From Symbiodinium sp. CCMP2592 (lineage: Eukaryota > Sar > Dinophyceae > Suessiales > Symbiodiniaceae), in contig CAJNDT010000613.1 of the NCBI GenBank assembly GCA_905221615.1, positions 865,824-929,823 of the forward strand: a stretch of DNA of 64,000 nt. Reading direction: 5' to 3'. Positions 56,772 through 64,000 of the stretch are shown piece after piece. Position numbers and translations under genes: made by a program. The notes under the pieces were generated by a model. The model was not told the DNA's origin. It saw nothing but the letters and a program-made list of their open reading frames with translations, and made no database searches. Positions within the stretch are counted from its first letter, which is position 1; every line of letters begins with the position of its first letter.

Positions 56772-56918
56772 GACACTGCCATGCCCCGGCTGACTCCTTT
56801 GGTGGATCCGGACAACATGGAGACCCAGGCCTGGGATATGGATCTTGGGCTATTTGATGGGCCAGTGCATTTCGATGAAGCTAGCTCGCATTATATGGTG
56901 GATCCATCCAGAGTTTAA
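56772..56918 (+). CDS. Acidic exon DTAMPRLTPLVDPDNMETQA
   Basis: Following TTTGGCAG, 48 codons encode DTAMPRLTPLVDPDNMETQA, then an acidic Asp/Leu/Phe-rich segment (WDMDLGLFDGPVHFDEA) and a stop at 56916. Acidic low-complexity segments like this often precede the methyltransferase-like core in dinoflagellate gene models as I recall them. Its exact splice donor is not clear. Confidence 0.4.
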   Translation, partial: DTAMPRLTPLVDPDNMETQAWDMDLGLFDGPVHFDEASSHYMVDPSRV

Positions 56919-57099
56919 TTAATTGGTCAGCATTTAAATGCCGGTGCATGGCTGATAAGGCAAATGAAAATGATGAGACGAATGCGATTGTGGGTGACCT
57001 TGAAAAGGAGTTGGAGGCTGTAACTGAGCTGGCAAATTTCCATGAGTGTAGCATACATAGAAGAGTGTTCAGGCTTGAACATGCTAGCTCACTAAGTTG

Positions 57100-57297
57100 A
57101 TGGACAAGGGAGCTGGCAGTGACTTGACGGTGGAGCTGCCGAATAAAGAAAGGACACAGGCCTCAAAGGACCATGTGCCATTGTACTTGGAGAAGGAGAA
57201 CTCTCCAGTTGATGAGAGCCGGCTCAACGAGCTGCTGGCAAGCGGTGTTGCTGCAACGGCTGGTGTGGATGCTGATTGGCTTGAAGCTCAAGCCAAG
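57100..57297 (+). CDS. Exon 1 of the AT-hook exon pair
   Basis: ATG at 57100 starts 66 codons (MDKGAGSDLTVELPNKERTQ onward, ending DWLEAQAK), an acidic helical region. The exon ends AAG|GTGGGG. The next exon begins in phase at 57379 after TTCTGCAG, so an 81 bp intron (57298-57378) joins them cleanly; without it the frame stops at 57316. This is one of the best supported splice structures in the window. The product of the pair is probably nuclear (see 57379). Confidence 0.55.
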
Positions 57298-57378
57298 GTG
57301 GGGGATTCATTAGCCTGACAACTCCATTAATGTCACTTTCGTGTAGACTGCAGAGTTTCTTTGTTGTGGATTCTGCAG

Positions 57379-58101
57379 GTCCGCAGAGCCCGGAGGGAAG
57401 TTGCTGGTGATGGGGGGGCGCAGGAGCCCCCACAGAAGCGCCCCAAAACCAGAGGCAGGCCTAAGAAGGCAGCAACAAAGCCGGTGGAGAGTGGTGCCCC
57501 ACCGCCGATGGAGAGTAGTGCCCCGCAGCAGCCGATGGAGAGTAGTGCCCCACAGAAGCCGATGGAGAGTAGTGCCCCACGGCAGCCGATCGAGGAGGGT
57601 GCCGCAGAGCCGATCGAGGAGGGTGCCACAGAGCAGTCGTCGATCGAGGAGGGTGCCGCAGAGCCGATCGAGAAGGGTGCCACAGAGCAGTCGATCGAGG
57701 AGGGTGCCACAGAGCAGTCGATCGAGGAGGGTGCCGCACAGCCGATCGAGGGTGCCCCGTCGCAGTCGATCGAGGAGGGTGCCCCGTCGCAGTCGATCGA
57801 GGAGGGTGCCCCACAGCAGCCGAGCATGGTGACTGGTGGTGCAGTTGGTCTTCCCATCAAGACGAAGAAAGGCGAAGTGTTGCCTGAGGGTACAGCTGCA
57901 GCAGAGCTCATGGCACAGTGGCGCTTGACAGCAACTTGCCCGTCAAGACACCCTGCATATATCCTTCGGTTCACCGTGGTGTTAGTGTTGGTTTGTGTGC
58001 TCTGTATGACATCGGCACACAGATGCATCTCAAGGTGCATATCTACACATGTGATAATGTATGCACACTGTAGCTATAACAGTGGTTGCCGAAGTAAGTG
58101 A
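57379..58101 (+). CDS. AT-hook and SIEEGAPSQ repeat exon
   Basis: After TTCTGCAG the frame encodes VRRARREV, then KRPKTRGRPKKAATKP, whose RGRPKK is an AT-hook core that binds the minor groove of AT-rich DNA. Next come three MESSAPQQP-type units and about eight SIEEGAPSQ / PIEEGAAE units (27-33 bp DNA repeats with GATCGAGGAGGGTGCC). The repeat length variants differ by in-frame trimming. After about 57840 the sequence is ordinary (VGLPIKTKKGEVLPEGTAAA), and from about 57930 it drifts into intron-like TG-rich DNA, so the real exon probably ends near 57930-57950. Confidence 0.5.
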   Translation, partial: VRRARREVAGDGGAQEPPQKRPKTRGRPKKAATKPVESGAPPPMESSAPQQPMESSAPQKPMESSAPRQPIEEGAAEPIEEGATEQSSIEEGAAEPIEKGATEQSIEEGATEQSIEEGAAQPIEGAPSQSIEEGAPSQSIEEGAPQQPSMVTGGAVGLPIKTKKGEVLPEGTAAAELMAQWRLTATCPSRHPAYILRFTVVLVLVCVLCMTSAHRCISRCISTHVIMYAHCSYNSGCRSK

Positions 58102-58127
58102 TCTCAGTTTTGGCTCTGACACACAAA

Positions 58128-58143
58128 TGTTCACACACACACA

Positions 58144-58179
<36 letters not shown>

Positions 58180-58202
58180 CATATATATACATATGTATGT
58201 GT
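58128..58202. repeat. Compound (CA)n(CT)n(TA)n microsatellite
   Basis: Three dinucleotide runs follow one another, CA then CT then TA, between the AT-hook exon and the patch at 58418, probably within an intron. Confidence 0.9.
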
Positions 58203-58417
58203 ATATGTATATAGGCACACACATGGAAGATTTAGATTTCTATTTATATGTACATAAATAAATAATATACATATATATATATATACATACATAATATTTA
58301 TCTATCGACATATGTGTGTACATGCACCCTATGCATAGGGTCTAAATCAATAATGACAATAAAAACATAAAGATGTGTGTATGCGCATGGCCAGAGCTCA
58401 GGCACCAAGCCTACTGC

Positions 58418-58552
58418 AGGCTGGTATTCCCTTGCCAGCTGGCTATGGTGTGGAGAGTGAAATGTTGCACAAGAGCTACACGATCAAGTATGACGGCCCT
58501 GGCGACCACAAAAACATATCTACGATAGGTGTGCTGTGGCCTGGCATGACAT
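58418..58552 (+). CDS. Exon-like patch AGIPLPAGYGVESEMLHKSY
   Basis: After CTACTGCAG the frame gives AGIPLPAGYGVESEMLHKSY and TIKYDGPGDHKNIS before weakening; the stop is at 58550. It reads as globular protein and continues the exon series. No family recognised. Confidence 0.4.
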
Positions 58553-58608
58553 AGACCTGTATGTATGCACCAATCATGTAAAATGATAATGCACTTCGGT
58601 GCCGATCT

Positions 58609-58806
58609 ATGTGTGCTTACGGCTGTCATGCAAAACCGAGGTGGGCCAACGGCCAGCTTTACGTCAACAGAGTGATGAATGCCAAAGCTGCTGGGGATGC
58701 GAATGTCAACATCAACAAGAAGAAGGGGGCCACGGTGAACGCCCGTAAGAAGAAGGGCTGGCTCCCCGTATTCGAGCTTGCGAAGCAGCTCGGAGGCTGG
58801 CCATAG
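58609..58806 (+). CDS. Basic exon with KPRWANGQLYVNRVMNAKAA
   Basis: The convincing part starts at about 58627 (CHAKPRWANGQLYVNRVMNA) and continues through NINKKKGATVNARKKKGW to a stop at 58804. It is strongly basic, with two KKK clusters that could act in nuclear import or nucleic-acid binding. The exon boundaries are not certain. Confidence 0.4.
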   Translation: MCAYGCHAKPRWANGQLYVNRVMNAKAAGDANVNINKKKGATVNARKKKGWLPVFELAKQLGGWP

Positions 58807-58900
58807 GCCAATGAGGTTTGCTACAGAATATGTGTTCGTAGGCACATAGAAGGCAAACATCTAGTGTGCATGCCAAGGGCAATGCTTCTATTTTGTGCAG

Positions 58901-58978
58901 ATGATTTCCAAATTAGTTATGGCTGCTCATGCTAGTCAGAATCGAATGAAACTGATCGAAGAAGTGCAGCGAGCAATG
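58901..58978 (+). CDS. Exon-like patch MISKLVMAAHASQNRMKLIE
   Basis: After TTTTGTGCAG an ATG frame gives MISKLVMAAHASQNRMKLIE, then EVQRAM, and runs into a (TG)n microsatellite. A helical segment of 26 residues, probably an exon whose donor lies at GTGTGT. No family recognised. Confidence 0.35.
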
Positions 58979-59457
58979 TGTGTGTGTGTGTGTTTTTGAA
59001 TGCTGGGGCTGGTCTTGCACTTTGCCTGCACATGCTGTTGATGCATACATACACATGTTCCTGCATGTCAGGCTGTTTTTCTTGAAAAGGGTTTGCCAAG
59101 CTAGACGACAGCTGGACTCCTGTGTGGAAATGCCGAGTGCCCCTGCGCGGGTACTGTTGAGTGCCCGGACCTCTGCAACCCTTGTGCTACTTGGAGCACC
59201 AGCCCTCTTGCAGCCTGTATGCAAACCAGAGACAGTGCATGTTGGTTTGTTATTGCCGTGTGTGTGTGTGCATCTCGCACGTACTGTGATGATATACCCT
59301 GAGGCTGCACCTGGCTGATTACATCGGACAGCTGAGTGAACAAAACCCAGCGGTACCCTGGAGTAGAGACACTTGCCTTCACACACATCAGGTGCATGTT
59401 GAGATATAGCTCGACAGATTTTCTGATATGTGAGACAGGAAACAAAACACTGCCCAG

Positions 59458-59583
59458 GACATCCAGCTGTTGGAGCTTTTTTCTGGTGAGAAGGTCATCA
59501 CCGGTGCCTTTCGAGAGGCTGGTCTTAAAGTGCATCTTGGATGTACCGATCCATATAGCATGTGTGCTTTGAGTGATGTCTAA
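59458..59583 (+). CDS. Methyltransferase-like gene, exon with LLELFSGEKVITGAF
   Basis: After ACTGCCCAG the frame reads DIQLLELFSGEKVITGAFRE, then AGLKVHLGC. LELFSG followed by a helix and a second strand is the SAM-binding motif I arrangement of C5-methyltransferase-like folds, and the same wording opens a family I recall as abundant in dinoflagellate gene sets. The exon most likely ends near the AAA|GTGCAT at 59529-59530 or somewhat later, before the in-frame stop at 59581. The next exon is at 59733, past a TA-rich intron. Confidence 0.6.
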   Translation, partial: DIQLLELFSGEKVITGAFREAGLKVHLGCTDPYSMCALSDV

Positions 59584-59732
59584 ACAGTTCATGAAAATTG
59601 TACAGTGTTGCTGGTCGGCAATTTGTATATGTAAACACATATGCATATATATATATATATGTGAACATACATATACATATACATATATATATATATATAT
59701 ATGATATGAGTGTGTGACACATCGAAGCTTAG

Positions 59733-59864
59733 GCAGTGGTATGATGTGATCGGCCGTGGGTCGAGCAATGATATTCTGACTACAGCTGGCTTTTTGACGG
59801 CCCTGAGAGATGTCCTGCGGCTGGCTAAAGGAGCTTTGCTCTGGATAGGACTACCTTGCTCCTC
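59733..59864 (+). CDS. Methyltransferase-like gene, exon ending in the Pro-Cys motif
   Basis: After AAGCTTAG the frame encodes QWYDVIGRGSSNDILTTAGF, LTALRDVLRLAKGALLWIG and LPCSS. The Pro-Cys at the end of a hydrophobic strand corresponds to motif IV (catalytic Cys) of C5 methyltransferases, if the family has that chemistry. The splice is well determined: the exon ends at 59864 within the second Ser codon, an intron 59865-60069 begins GTCCCT and ends TTTCTAG, and the join yields PCSSWVWVSSGT, the continuation expected for this family. Confidence 0.65.
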
Positions 59865-60069
59865 GTCCCTCGGCTTAATGTGCATATACCTGTGTGTGTG
59901 CATGCGTGTGTATGTGTGCGTTTGTGAATGTACATGTACATACATGTTCTATGCTGGATTATGCTGGTGTACATATATTACGGTGCATGTGGGTATAATG
60001 TTTTGTTTACATGTTTTGCCACTCCTGTACATGTCATGTACATGCTTGGTCACTGTAGCGCCTTTCTAG

Positions 60070-60132
60070 GTGGGTTTGGGTATCCTCGGGGACACATCAA
60101 CGACATCTTTCTGTGCTTGGAGATCAGAGACA
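60070..60132 (+). CDS. Methyltransferase-like gene, exon WVWVSSGTHQR
   Basis: Joined to the previous exon it completes PCSSWVWVSSGTHQRHLSV, then LGDQR. The in-frame TGA at about 60134 shows that the exon must end shortly before it; the exact donor is not canonical GT as far as I can see, and dinoflagellates are known to use GC and GA donors as well. It was found by following the expected motif order through a different reading frame from the longer open frame here. Confidence 0.6.
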
Positions 60133-60195
60133 CTGAGCTGCACCTGTTGGGGTTCAGTTGTGCCGGATTGTGATCTTGACTTACTGAAGTTGCAA

Positions 60196-60285
60196 GGTCA
60201 AGATATGGTAAGGCAAGGAAACGAGATTGCCGCCCGATGTGCCCTACTGATACTGATGGCCGTGTCTTTGGGTGTGCACTACGTG
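60196..60285 (+). CDS. Methyltransferase-like gene, exon VRQGNEIAARCALLILMAVS
   Basis: Following TTGCAAG the frame reads GQDMVRQGNEIAARCALLIL and MAVSLGVHYV. A GN..A.R.a.L..L helix before a buried strand is what the family shows between the Pro-Cys and EQP motifs. The exon ends at 60285 (GTG|GTGACT). Confidence 0.6.
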
Positions 60286-60357
60286 GTGACTTGCTGCAAT
60301 AAACATGCTGGTGATACGTATCGGCCGATGAAAGCCCTAGTGCAAATCACATCTGAG
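60286..60357 (+). other. 72 bp in-frame intron
   Basis: The intron begins GTGACTTGC and ends ATCTGAG before GTGGAACAG. It is a multiple of three and free of stops, so the genomic frame reads straight through it, but removing it restores HYVVEQPYSS, the usual family wording. The exon ends share a GTG on both sides, a common dinoflagellate intron signature. Confidence 0.55.
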
Positions 60358-60483
60358 GTGGAACAGCCATATAGCAGTGTGGTTCTCTCGTTTCCGTACA
60401 TCCACCACATCCTCACCTGCCCCTACACTGCTGCTTCGATATGCTACCAGGACTTGTGCCCTGCTTCAATGTACAGCCGTTAA
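60358..60483 (+). CDS. Methyltransferase-like gene, exon with EQPYSS
   Basis: VEQPYSSVVLSFPYIHHILT is the EQP block, corresponding to the ENV motif (motif VI) of C5 methyltransferases in position and pattern. The remaining 20 codons to the stop at 60481 (CPYTAASICYQDLCPASMYS) are less conserved-looking and may include intron, since the next coding patch starts at 60538. Confidence 0.55.
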   Translation: MEQPYSSVVLSFPYIHHILTCPYTAASICYQDLCPASMYSR

Positions 60484-60537
60484 ATTATACCTACTCCACA
60501 TGTGCAGGCAAACTACACTGGAGGCTTTCTTGTTTAG

Positions 60538-60640
60538 ACATCCATGTATGAGCTGAGTTACATGGCGAACTATGGGCACTGGGCCCAGAAGCGGAGCTGG
60601 TTGATGGGGACCCCGAGGCTTGGATGCAATTGGGAGCCCT
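60538..60640 (+). CDS. Methyltransferase-like gene, exon YMANYGHWAQKRSWLMGTPR
   Basis: After TTGTTTAG the frame reads TSMYELSYMANYGHWAQKRS, then WLMGTPRLG. In the family as I recall it, a strand ending in MGxFG and a Lys-rich turn follow the EQP block; YMANYGHWAQK matches that spacing. The end is uncertain, and the frame stays open to about 60665. Confidence 0.5.
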
Positions 60641-60984
60641 ATATAAGCGACTCACATCATGTCTAGCTTATACCACACACACACACACTGGTATCTGACT
60701 CCCAAATCAACAAACTTCCCACGATCTTGCTAAGCAATACGATTCCCCGGCTGCAGCCCCAAAGTCCTGACCAATAAAACCCATGAGCCCCTGAACCACT
60801 GAATCCCAAACCCCAACCCTTACCCCCCTATTAGAGCTGAACCTCTAAATGTAGCCCCTAAATGAATTCCAAAACCCAAACCCCAGATGTAGCCTGAGCA
60901 ACACTTCCACACACAAGCCCCGATGCATTAATGCGTTGATTCCAGAAACATACATAACTCAGGACATGGATCCGATCCTTGCAG

Positions 60985-61125
60985 AAACGCCTTCGACCTG
61001 AAGTGAGAGCCTCCTTGGCGTCAAGCACAGAGGCTAAGGTGGTAAGCAGGAAGAAGGTGATTGTGAAGGATGGTACCATAGAGAAGACTACGACTAAAGT
61101 GTCCGAGGCCAAGCTATTGGATTGA
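60985..61125 (+). CDS. Basic C-terminal exon KRLRPEVRASLASSTEAKVV
   Basis: After ATCCTTGCAG 46 codons encode KRLRPEVRASLASSTEAKVV, SRKKVIVKDGTIEKTTTKVS and EAKLLD, then a stop at 61123. A basic, Lys/Val-rich segment of this kind follows the methyltransferase-like core in related gene models as I recall them. It may be the last exon of one isoform, or be spliced further to 61449. Confidence 0.45.
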   Translation, partial: KRLRPEVRASLASSTEAKVVSRKKVIVKDGTIEKTTTKVSEAKLLD

Positions 61126-61448
61126 TCCCCAAGTCGGTAGTCGAATATTGAATTATTCAATCTTAAAAAGCTCGAGGTCTGGCGCAGCAAACCTGAAGGC
61201 CACCGCAGCCTATCCGAAGGAGTTCGGGGCCTTCGTACTGGAGTCGTGGCTGTCCTCTCCACAGGCCTGGCTGGGCTGGGCTTTGCACATGCTGCAATTG
61301 CAATGAACATGGTCACGATCTCTAAGTTATATTCAACAGTCACGCTGCATATGATTCCCAGAGCCTTGTGTCAAGAAGCAGCAGGTGCAGCCGTTTCTAG
61401 CTCAGGGCCTCGATTAGCTTCAAGTCTAGCTGTGCGCTGCGGTGTGTG

Positions 61449-61622
61449 ATGACAAAGTCTCTTCAGCAAATGAAGAAGATGCTGGAGCCATACTGCGTTG
61501 GGGGTGTTACACGACGACAAAATGCAGACGATGTTCTGTTCCTCCATTTCTGCTTCCACCGCAAGTACACCGAATCTTATCTTTCGGATTTGGCTAGCAA
61601 GCTGATGAAGTCGGATGCTTGA
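61449..61622 (+). CDS. 57-codon exon-like frame MTKSLQQMKKMLEPYCVGGV
   Basis: From ATG 61449 the frame encodes MTKSLQQMKKMLEPYCVGGV, then a Cys/His/Phe-rich stretch (DDVLFLHFCFHRKY) and a helical end (LSDLASKLMKSDA) before a TGA. GC3-rich codons and a sensible hydrophobic pattern favour coding. It is probably an exon in the same series; no family recognised. Confidence 0.4.
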   Translation: MTKSLQQMKKMLEPYCVGGVTRRQNADDVLFLHFCFHRKYTESYLSDLASKLMKSDA

Positions 61623-61695
61623 TATGACACAAGTATGTCTTTGCCCATTGATGTTGAAAGTTAGAGTGGTTCATGGTGTGATGTTGGCCTTGCAG

Positions 61696-61823
61696 CAAAA
61701 CCTGCTACTACTAAGGACAACCAGAGCAAATATGCACTGGGGAAGACAATCTCCGAGGCTTTGGACAAGTTGCAGGAGCTGAAGAAGCAAAGGGCAAGGG
61801 GACGAGGAAACCAAGGAAGATGA
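61696..61823 (+). CDS. Basic exon-like patch KYALGKTISEALDKLQELKK
   Basis: After GCCTTGCAG the frame gives KPATTKDNQSKYALGKTISE, then ALDKLQELKKQRARGRGNQG and a stop at 61821. It is a coiled-coil-like helix followed by an Arg/Gly tail. An alternative frame would continue past 61823 after a shift, so the end could be spliced. Confidence 0.4.
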
Positions 61824-62080
61824 AGCCCGGGGTGAGGTCCGAGCCAACATACGTTCCCATAGTTTTTTGGACTTGCATTACAAATTCACAATTCAGCTAA
61901 AGCACAGAATGTGCTGCAGCCTACTCGGACGCTTTGCATGTACAGCGCTGAGCTAGCTAGCAGCTTAAGGAGTGCCATCGGCATTGCAGTCTGAAAAGGC
62001 CATAACATTACTGCATTACCGGCTAGCCCTCATGATCATACTGATGTGTAAAGTTATATTAATTGCAACAAAACATCACG

Positions 62081-62236
62081 ATGGATCAGGTGGGCAAGCC
62101 TCCGCATCTTGATCTGCCGCTGGATCTTTCATCTGCAGAACCTGCAGCTGCTTGGTGCATCGTATATGTCGACAGAGAGAGAGTAAAGCAGTGGGTTGCT
62201 ATATATTACACTAGATTCGGTTCGTTGGGTTTCTAA
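62081..62236 (+). CDS. 51-codon open frame MDQVGKPPHLDLPLDLSSAE
   Basis: An ATG frame with MDQVGKPPHLDLPLDLSSAE, PAAAWCIVYVDRERVKQWV and a stop at 62234. The first 35 codons look coding. It may be a terminal exon of the preceding series or chance. No family recognised. Confidence 0.25.
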   Translation: MDQVGKPPHLDLPLDLSSAEPAAAWCIVYVDRERVKQWVAIYYTRFGSLGF

Positions 62237-62670
62237 GTTTCACGTGTGGGAATCTGGGACGATATAGGGCTTTGAGGATTTCGGATTGTCGGTCTTTTGT
62301 AGGGGTCTCGGGATGTGGAGATGTAAGTGTATTCCAAGCTTAAGGGATTTGGGGTCTTTAATCCGGCTTTGGGATTTCGGGCTTCGGGACTTCGGGTCTT
62401 GTGGTGTATGTTTTAATGCCAGAGGCCTGGGAAGCTAGGTGCTCAGCTTGTTTAATTTGGGTTTGGGACTCAGGCTGGAGGCTTTAAGCCCAAGGGAGCT
62501 TGAGTATAGGTCATGCATATGGTAAAGCCCTTGGGGAATATTGGGTAGTTCACTAGCCAAGTACATCAACCCCAAACCCCAAACCAATTAAAGGCCCTGC
62601 CTCCACCTCTACATAAAGCCACTGGGCCAACAAAGCCGACTCCTGCTTATGTATCTCTATATATATATAT

Positions 62671-62783
62671 AGTAGAATCCAGAAAGTTGGAACTTCATTA
62701 TTATCTCCAAGGTAAATTTAAAGTATAAGGGATCCTAGCACCAATCCTCTCAAAGTCATGTTCCAACTTTCTGGCTTCTACTA
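62671..62783. repeat. Hairpin element, family E copy 4, inside a TA microsatellite
   Basis: AGTAGAATCCAGAAAGTTGG at the left pairs with CCAACTTTCTGGCTTCTACT at the right, with (TA)n directly on both sides. This shows that the families of the first 27 kb also occur at the far end of the window. Confidence 0.85.
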
Positions 62784-63429
62784 TATATATATATATATGG
62801 CTAGAACAGACTCGTCCCTACAAATACAAATGTGGACAAGAACTTCAGCACCCCGAAAACGAATGCATTCGAACCCGACTTAGCTAGTCACATAAAGCGT
62901 CAGAAACAAAACCCAGTGTGAACCCTAAACCCTAGAACCTGAAATTAAGAAGGGGTCTCAGACTTTTGGGGTTTGTTATCGGAGATAGGCTTCGGAGTCG
63001 TGAATGATCATCTGCAGTTACAGTTGGGGAGGCTGCGTGATTCGATTTCCTATCCGGAGGAGTTTCAAGTTGGCAGGTTTGGAATGCGCTGCTGGATTTC
63101 GGGATCAAATTAACGTTTCTGGGGTTCTGGTCCTGCTAGGTAGGATAATGCGGTCTGTATGTTGCACTCTGTAGATTATTCTGCACATATACAGTAGCTA
63201 CCAGCATGTACAGACACAGGGCCGAATGCAAGCTTGCACATTTACTTCGAATTCTGGCTTTGGTTTTATAAGATTATGCCCTGATTTCCTCATGTCCGAA
63301 CGCATCCCGCTAAAACCCTAGACTACACTCCAGATAATCGTAACCCAAGCCCCAATCTAATCCGGGATGGGCGGCAGTCTGTGCCCTGGACCTGAAACAA
63401 TCTTAGGTTTTATGTATTACAAACTATTA

Positions 63430-63487
63430 GGACCCTGAGAAGCCCCGTATTGTAGAAGGGACCCTGAGAAGCCCCGTATTGTAGAAG
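63430..63487. repeat. 29 bp perfect tandem duplication
   Basis: GGACCCTGAGAAGCCCCGTA followed by TTGTAGAAG occurs twice in direct succession without mismatch. Confidence 0.9.
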
Positions 63488-63701
63488 CCGAGCAAGCTGC
63501 CTGTCCTGCTGAATCGAGCTCGAGGCACCACCCCTGCAATGCTTTGGGATTTGTTATCTGTATGCATGCTCCTATAGTGCAGTTAGTGGGTGTGGTATGT
63601 ATGTATATGTATGCATGTAAGGAATGCTAACATGTCTGTATTCGTACATGCTATATATGTCATAATTAGAATGATTTTCGCCGTATACATTGTGGCATAT
63701 A

Positions 63702-63736
63702 GCTACATATATATATATATACATAGTAGTCTATAC

Positions 63737-63773
<37 letters not shown>

Positions 63774-63776
63774 CAT
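63702..63776. repeat. (TA)n microsatellites
   Basis: Three TA runs separated by CATAGTAGTC and CA steps, with another pair at about 63853-63870 and 63881-63896. Confidence 0.9.
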
Positions 63777-64000
63777 ACACCATGTCTTGCACTGCACATG
63801 TATGCTTTAAACATGTGTCACATACATATGTGTGTAGGCCTGCCTGCCTGCCTATATATATATATATATATGGGTCGATCATATATATATATATATACAC
63901 ACCTACTTGAGTACCATACACCCGATAAGCTACGAGGTCTTTTATTATGAGTAACACCCCTACATTAAACATCGCCCCAGGCACAGCCGATGAAGTGGAG

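Larger units (their letters stand above)
62237..64000. other. Non-coding end of the window
   Basis: It contains degenerate GGGTTT-type words (62220-62480), a family E hairpin in a TA microsatellite (62671), a 29 bp tandem duplication (63430) and several TA/TATG microsatellites (63590-63900). No gene is supported. Confidence 0.5.

Noticed and set aside
57333-58040. Minus-strand frame of 235 codons with SSIDCDGAP-type repeats
   Set aside because: It is the antisense reading of the SIEEGAPSQ repeat; the + frame has an AT-hook and a consistent splice.

Overview
The window looks like nuclear DNA of a dinoflagellate, most likely a symbiodiniacean or a relative. The evidence is: dispersed TTTAGGG/CCCTAAA heptamers (the plant and dinoflagellate telomere unit) through the first 25 kb; short exons split by long TA/CA-rich microsatellite introns in the last 19 kb; a Ty1/copia-type polyprotein with a Lys-Gly-rich Gag; and, near 59.4-60.6 kb, a spliced gene with the LELFSG / PCSSW / EQP motif set that I recall as greatly expanded in dinoflagellates. 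No bacterial, organellar, rRNA or convincing tRNA gene was seen.

Layout. (1) 1-27.0 kb: no gene I can support. It holds degenerate telomere-like heptamer tracts and several dozen 85-190 bp hairpin-forming elements in at least ten sequence families. Within several families the two arms have changed together and so remain complementary. Composites, nested copies and one large inverted repeat occur. (2) 27.35-42.5 kb: one intron-free, very large Ty1/copia-like retroelement. After a leader hairpin and a primer-binding-like site come Gag, protease, integrase and a methyltransferase-like domain in one frame, then reverse transcriptase and RNase H (three frame breaks). Two long extra ORFs follow: one resembling Tpt1/KptA RNA 2'-phosphotransferase, and one of 1717 residues with a zinc-finger-like module, an endonuclease/exonuclease/phosphatase (EEP)-like core, one hydrophobic segment and a second Cys/His site. 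No LTR pair was found by eye. (3) 42.9-45.6 kb: AT-rich filler and a small family of GC-rich dyad repeats. (4) 45.6-51.05 kb: coding patches of low-complexity proteins (Trp/Gln repeats, Pro/Gln-rich, Lys-rich) and a run of short duplicated exon-like modules, interrupted by a ~400 bp TAG array. (5) 51.05-64 kb: an exon series on the + strand from 53.3 to about 62 kb, including an AT-hook exon pair and the methyltransferase-like core, then microsatellites and one hairpin element belonging to a family of the first region.

How parts relate. The retroelement carries its mobilisation enzymes (protease, integrase, RT, RNase H) plus three domains whose known relatives act on nucleic acids or nucleotides: a methyltransferase-like domain lacking its expected catalytic Cys, a Tpt1-like domain, and an EEP domain with its metal-site motifs visible. 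The host gene at 59.4 kb uses a comparable set of methyltransferase-like motifs, with its Cys intact. All family calls come from motif reading only; no database search was run.
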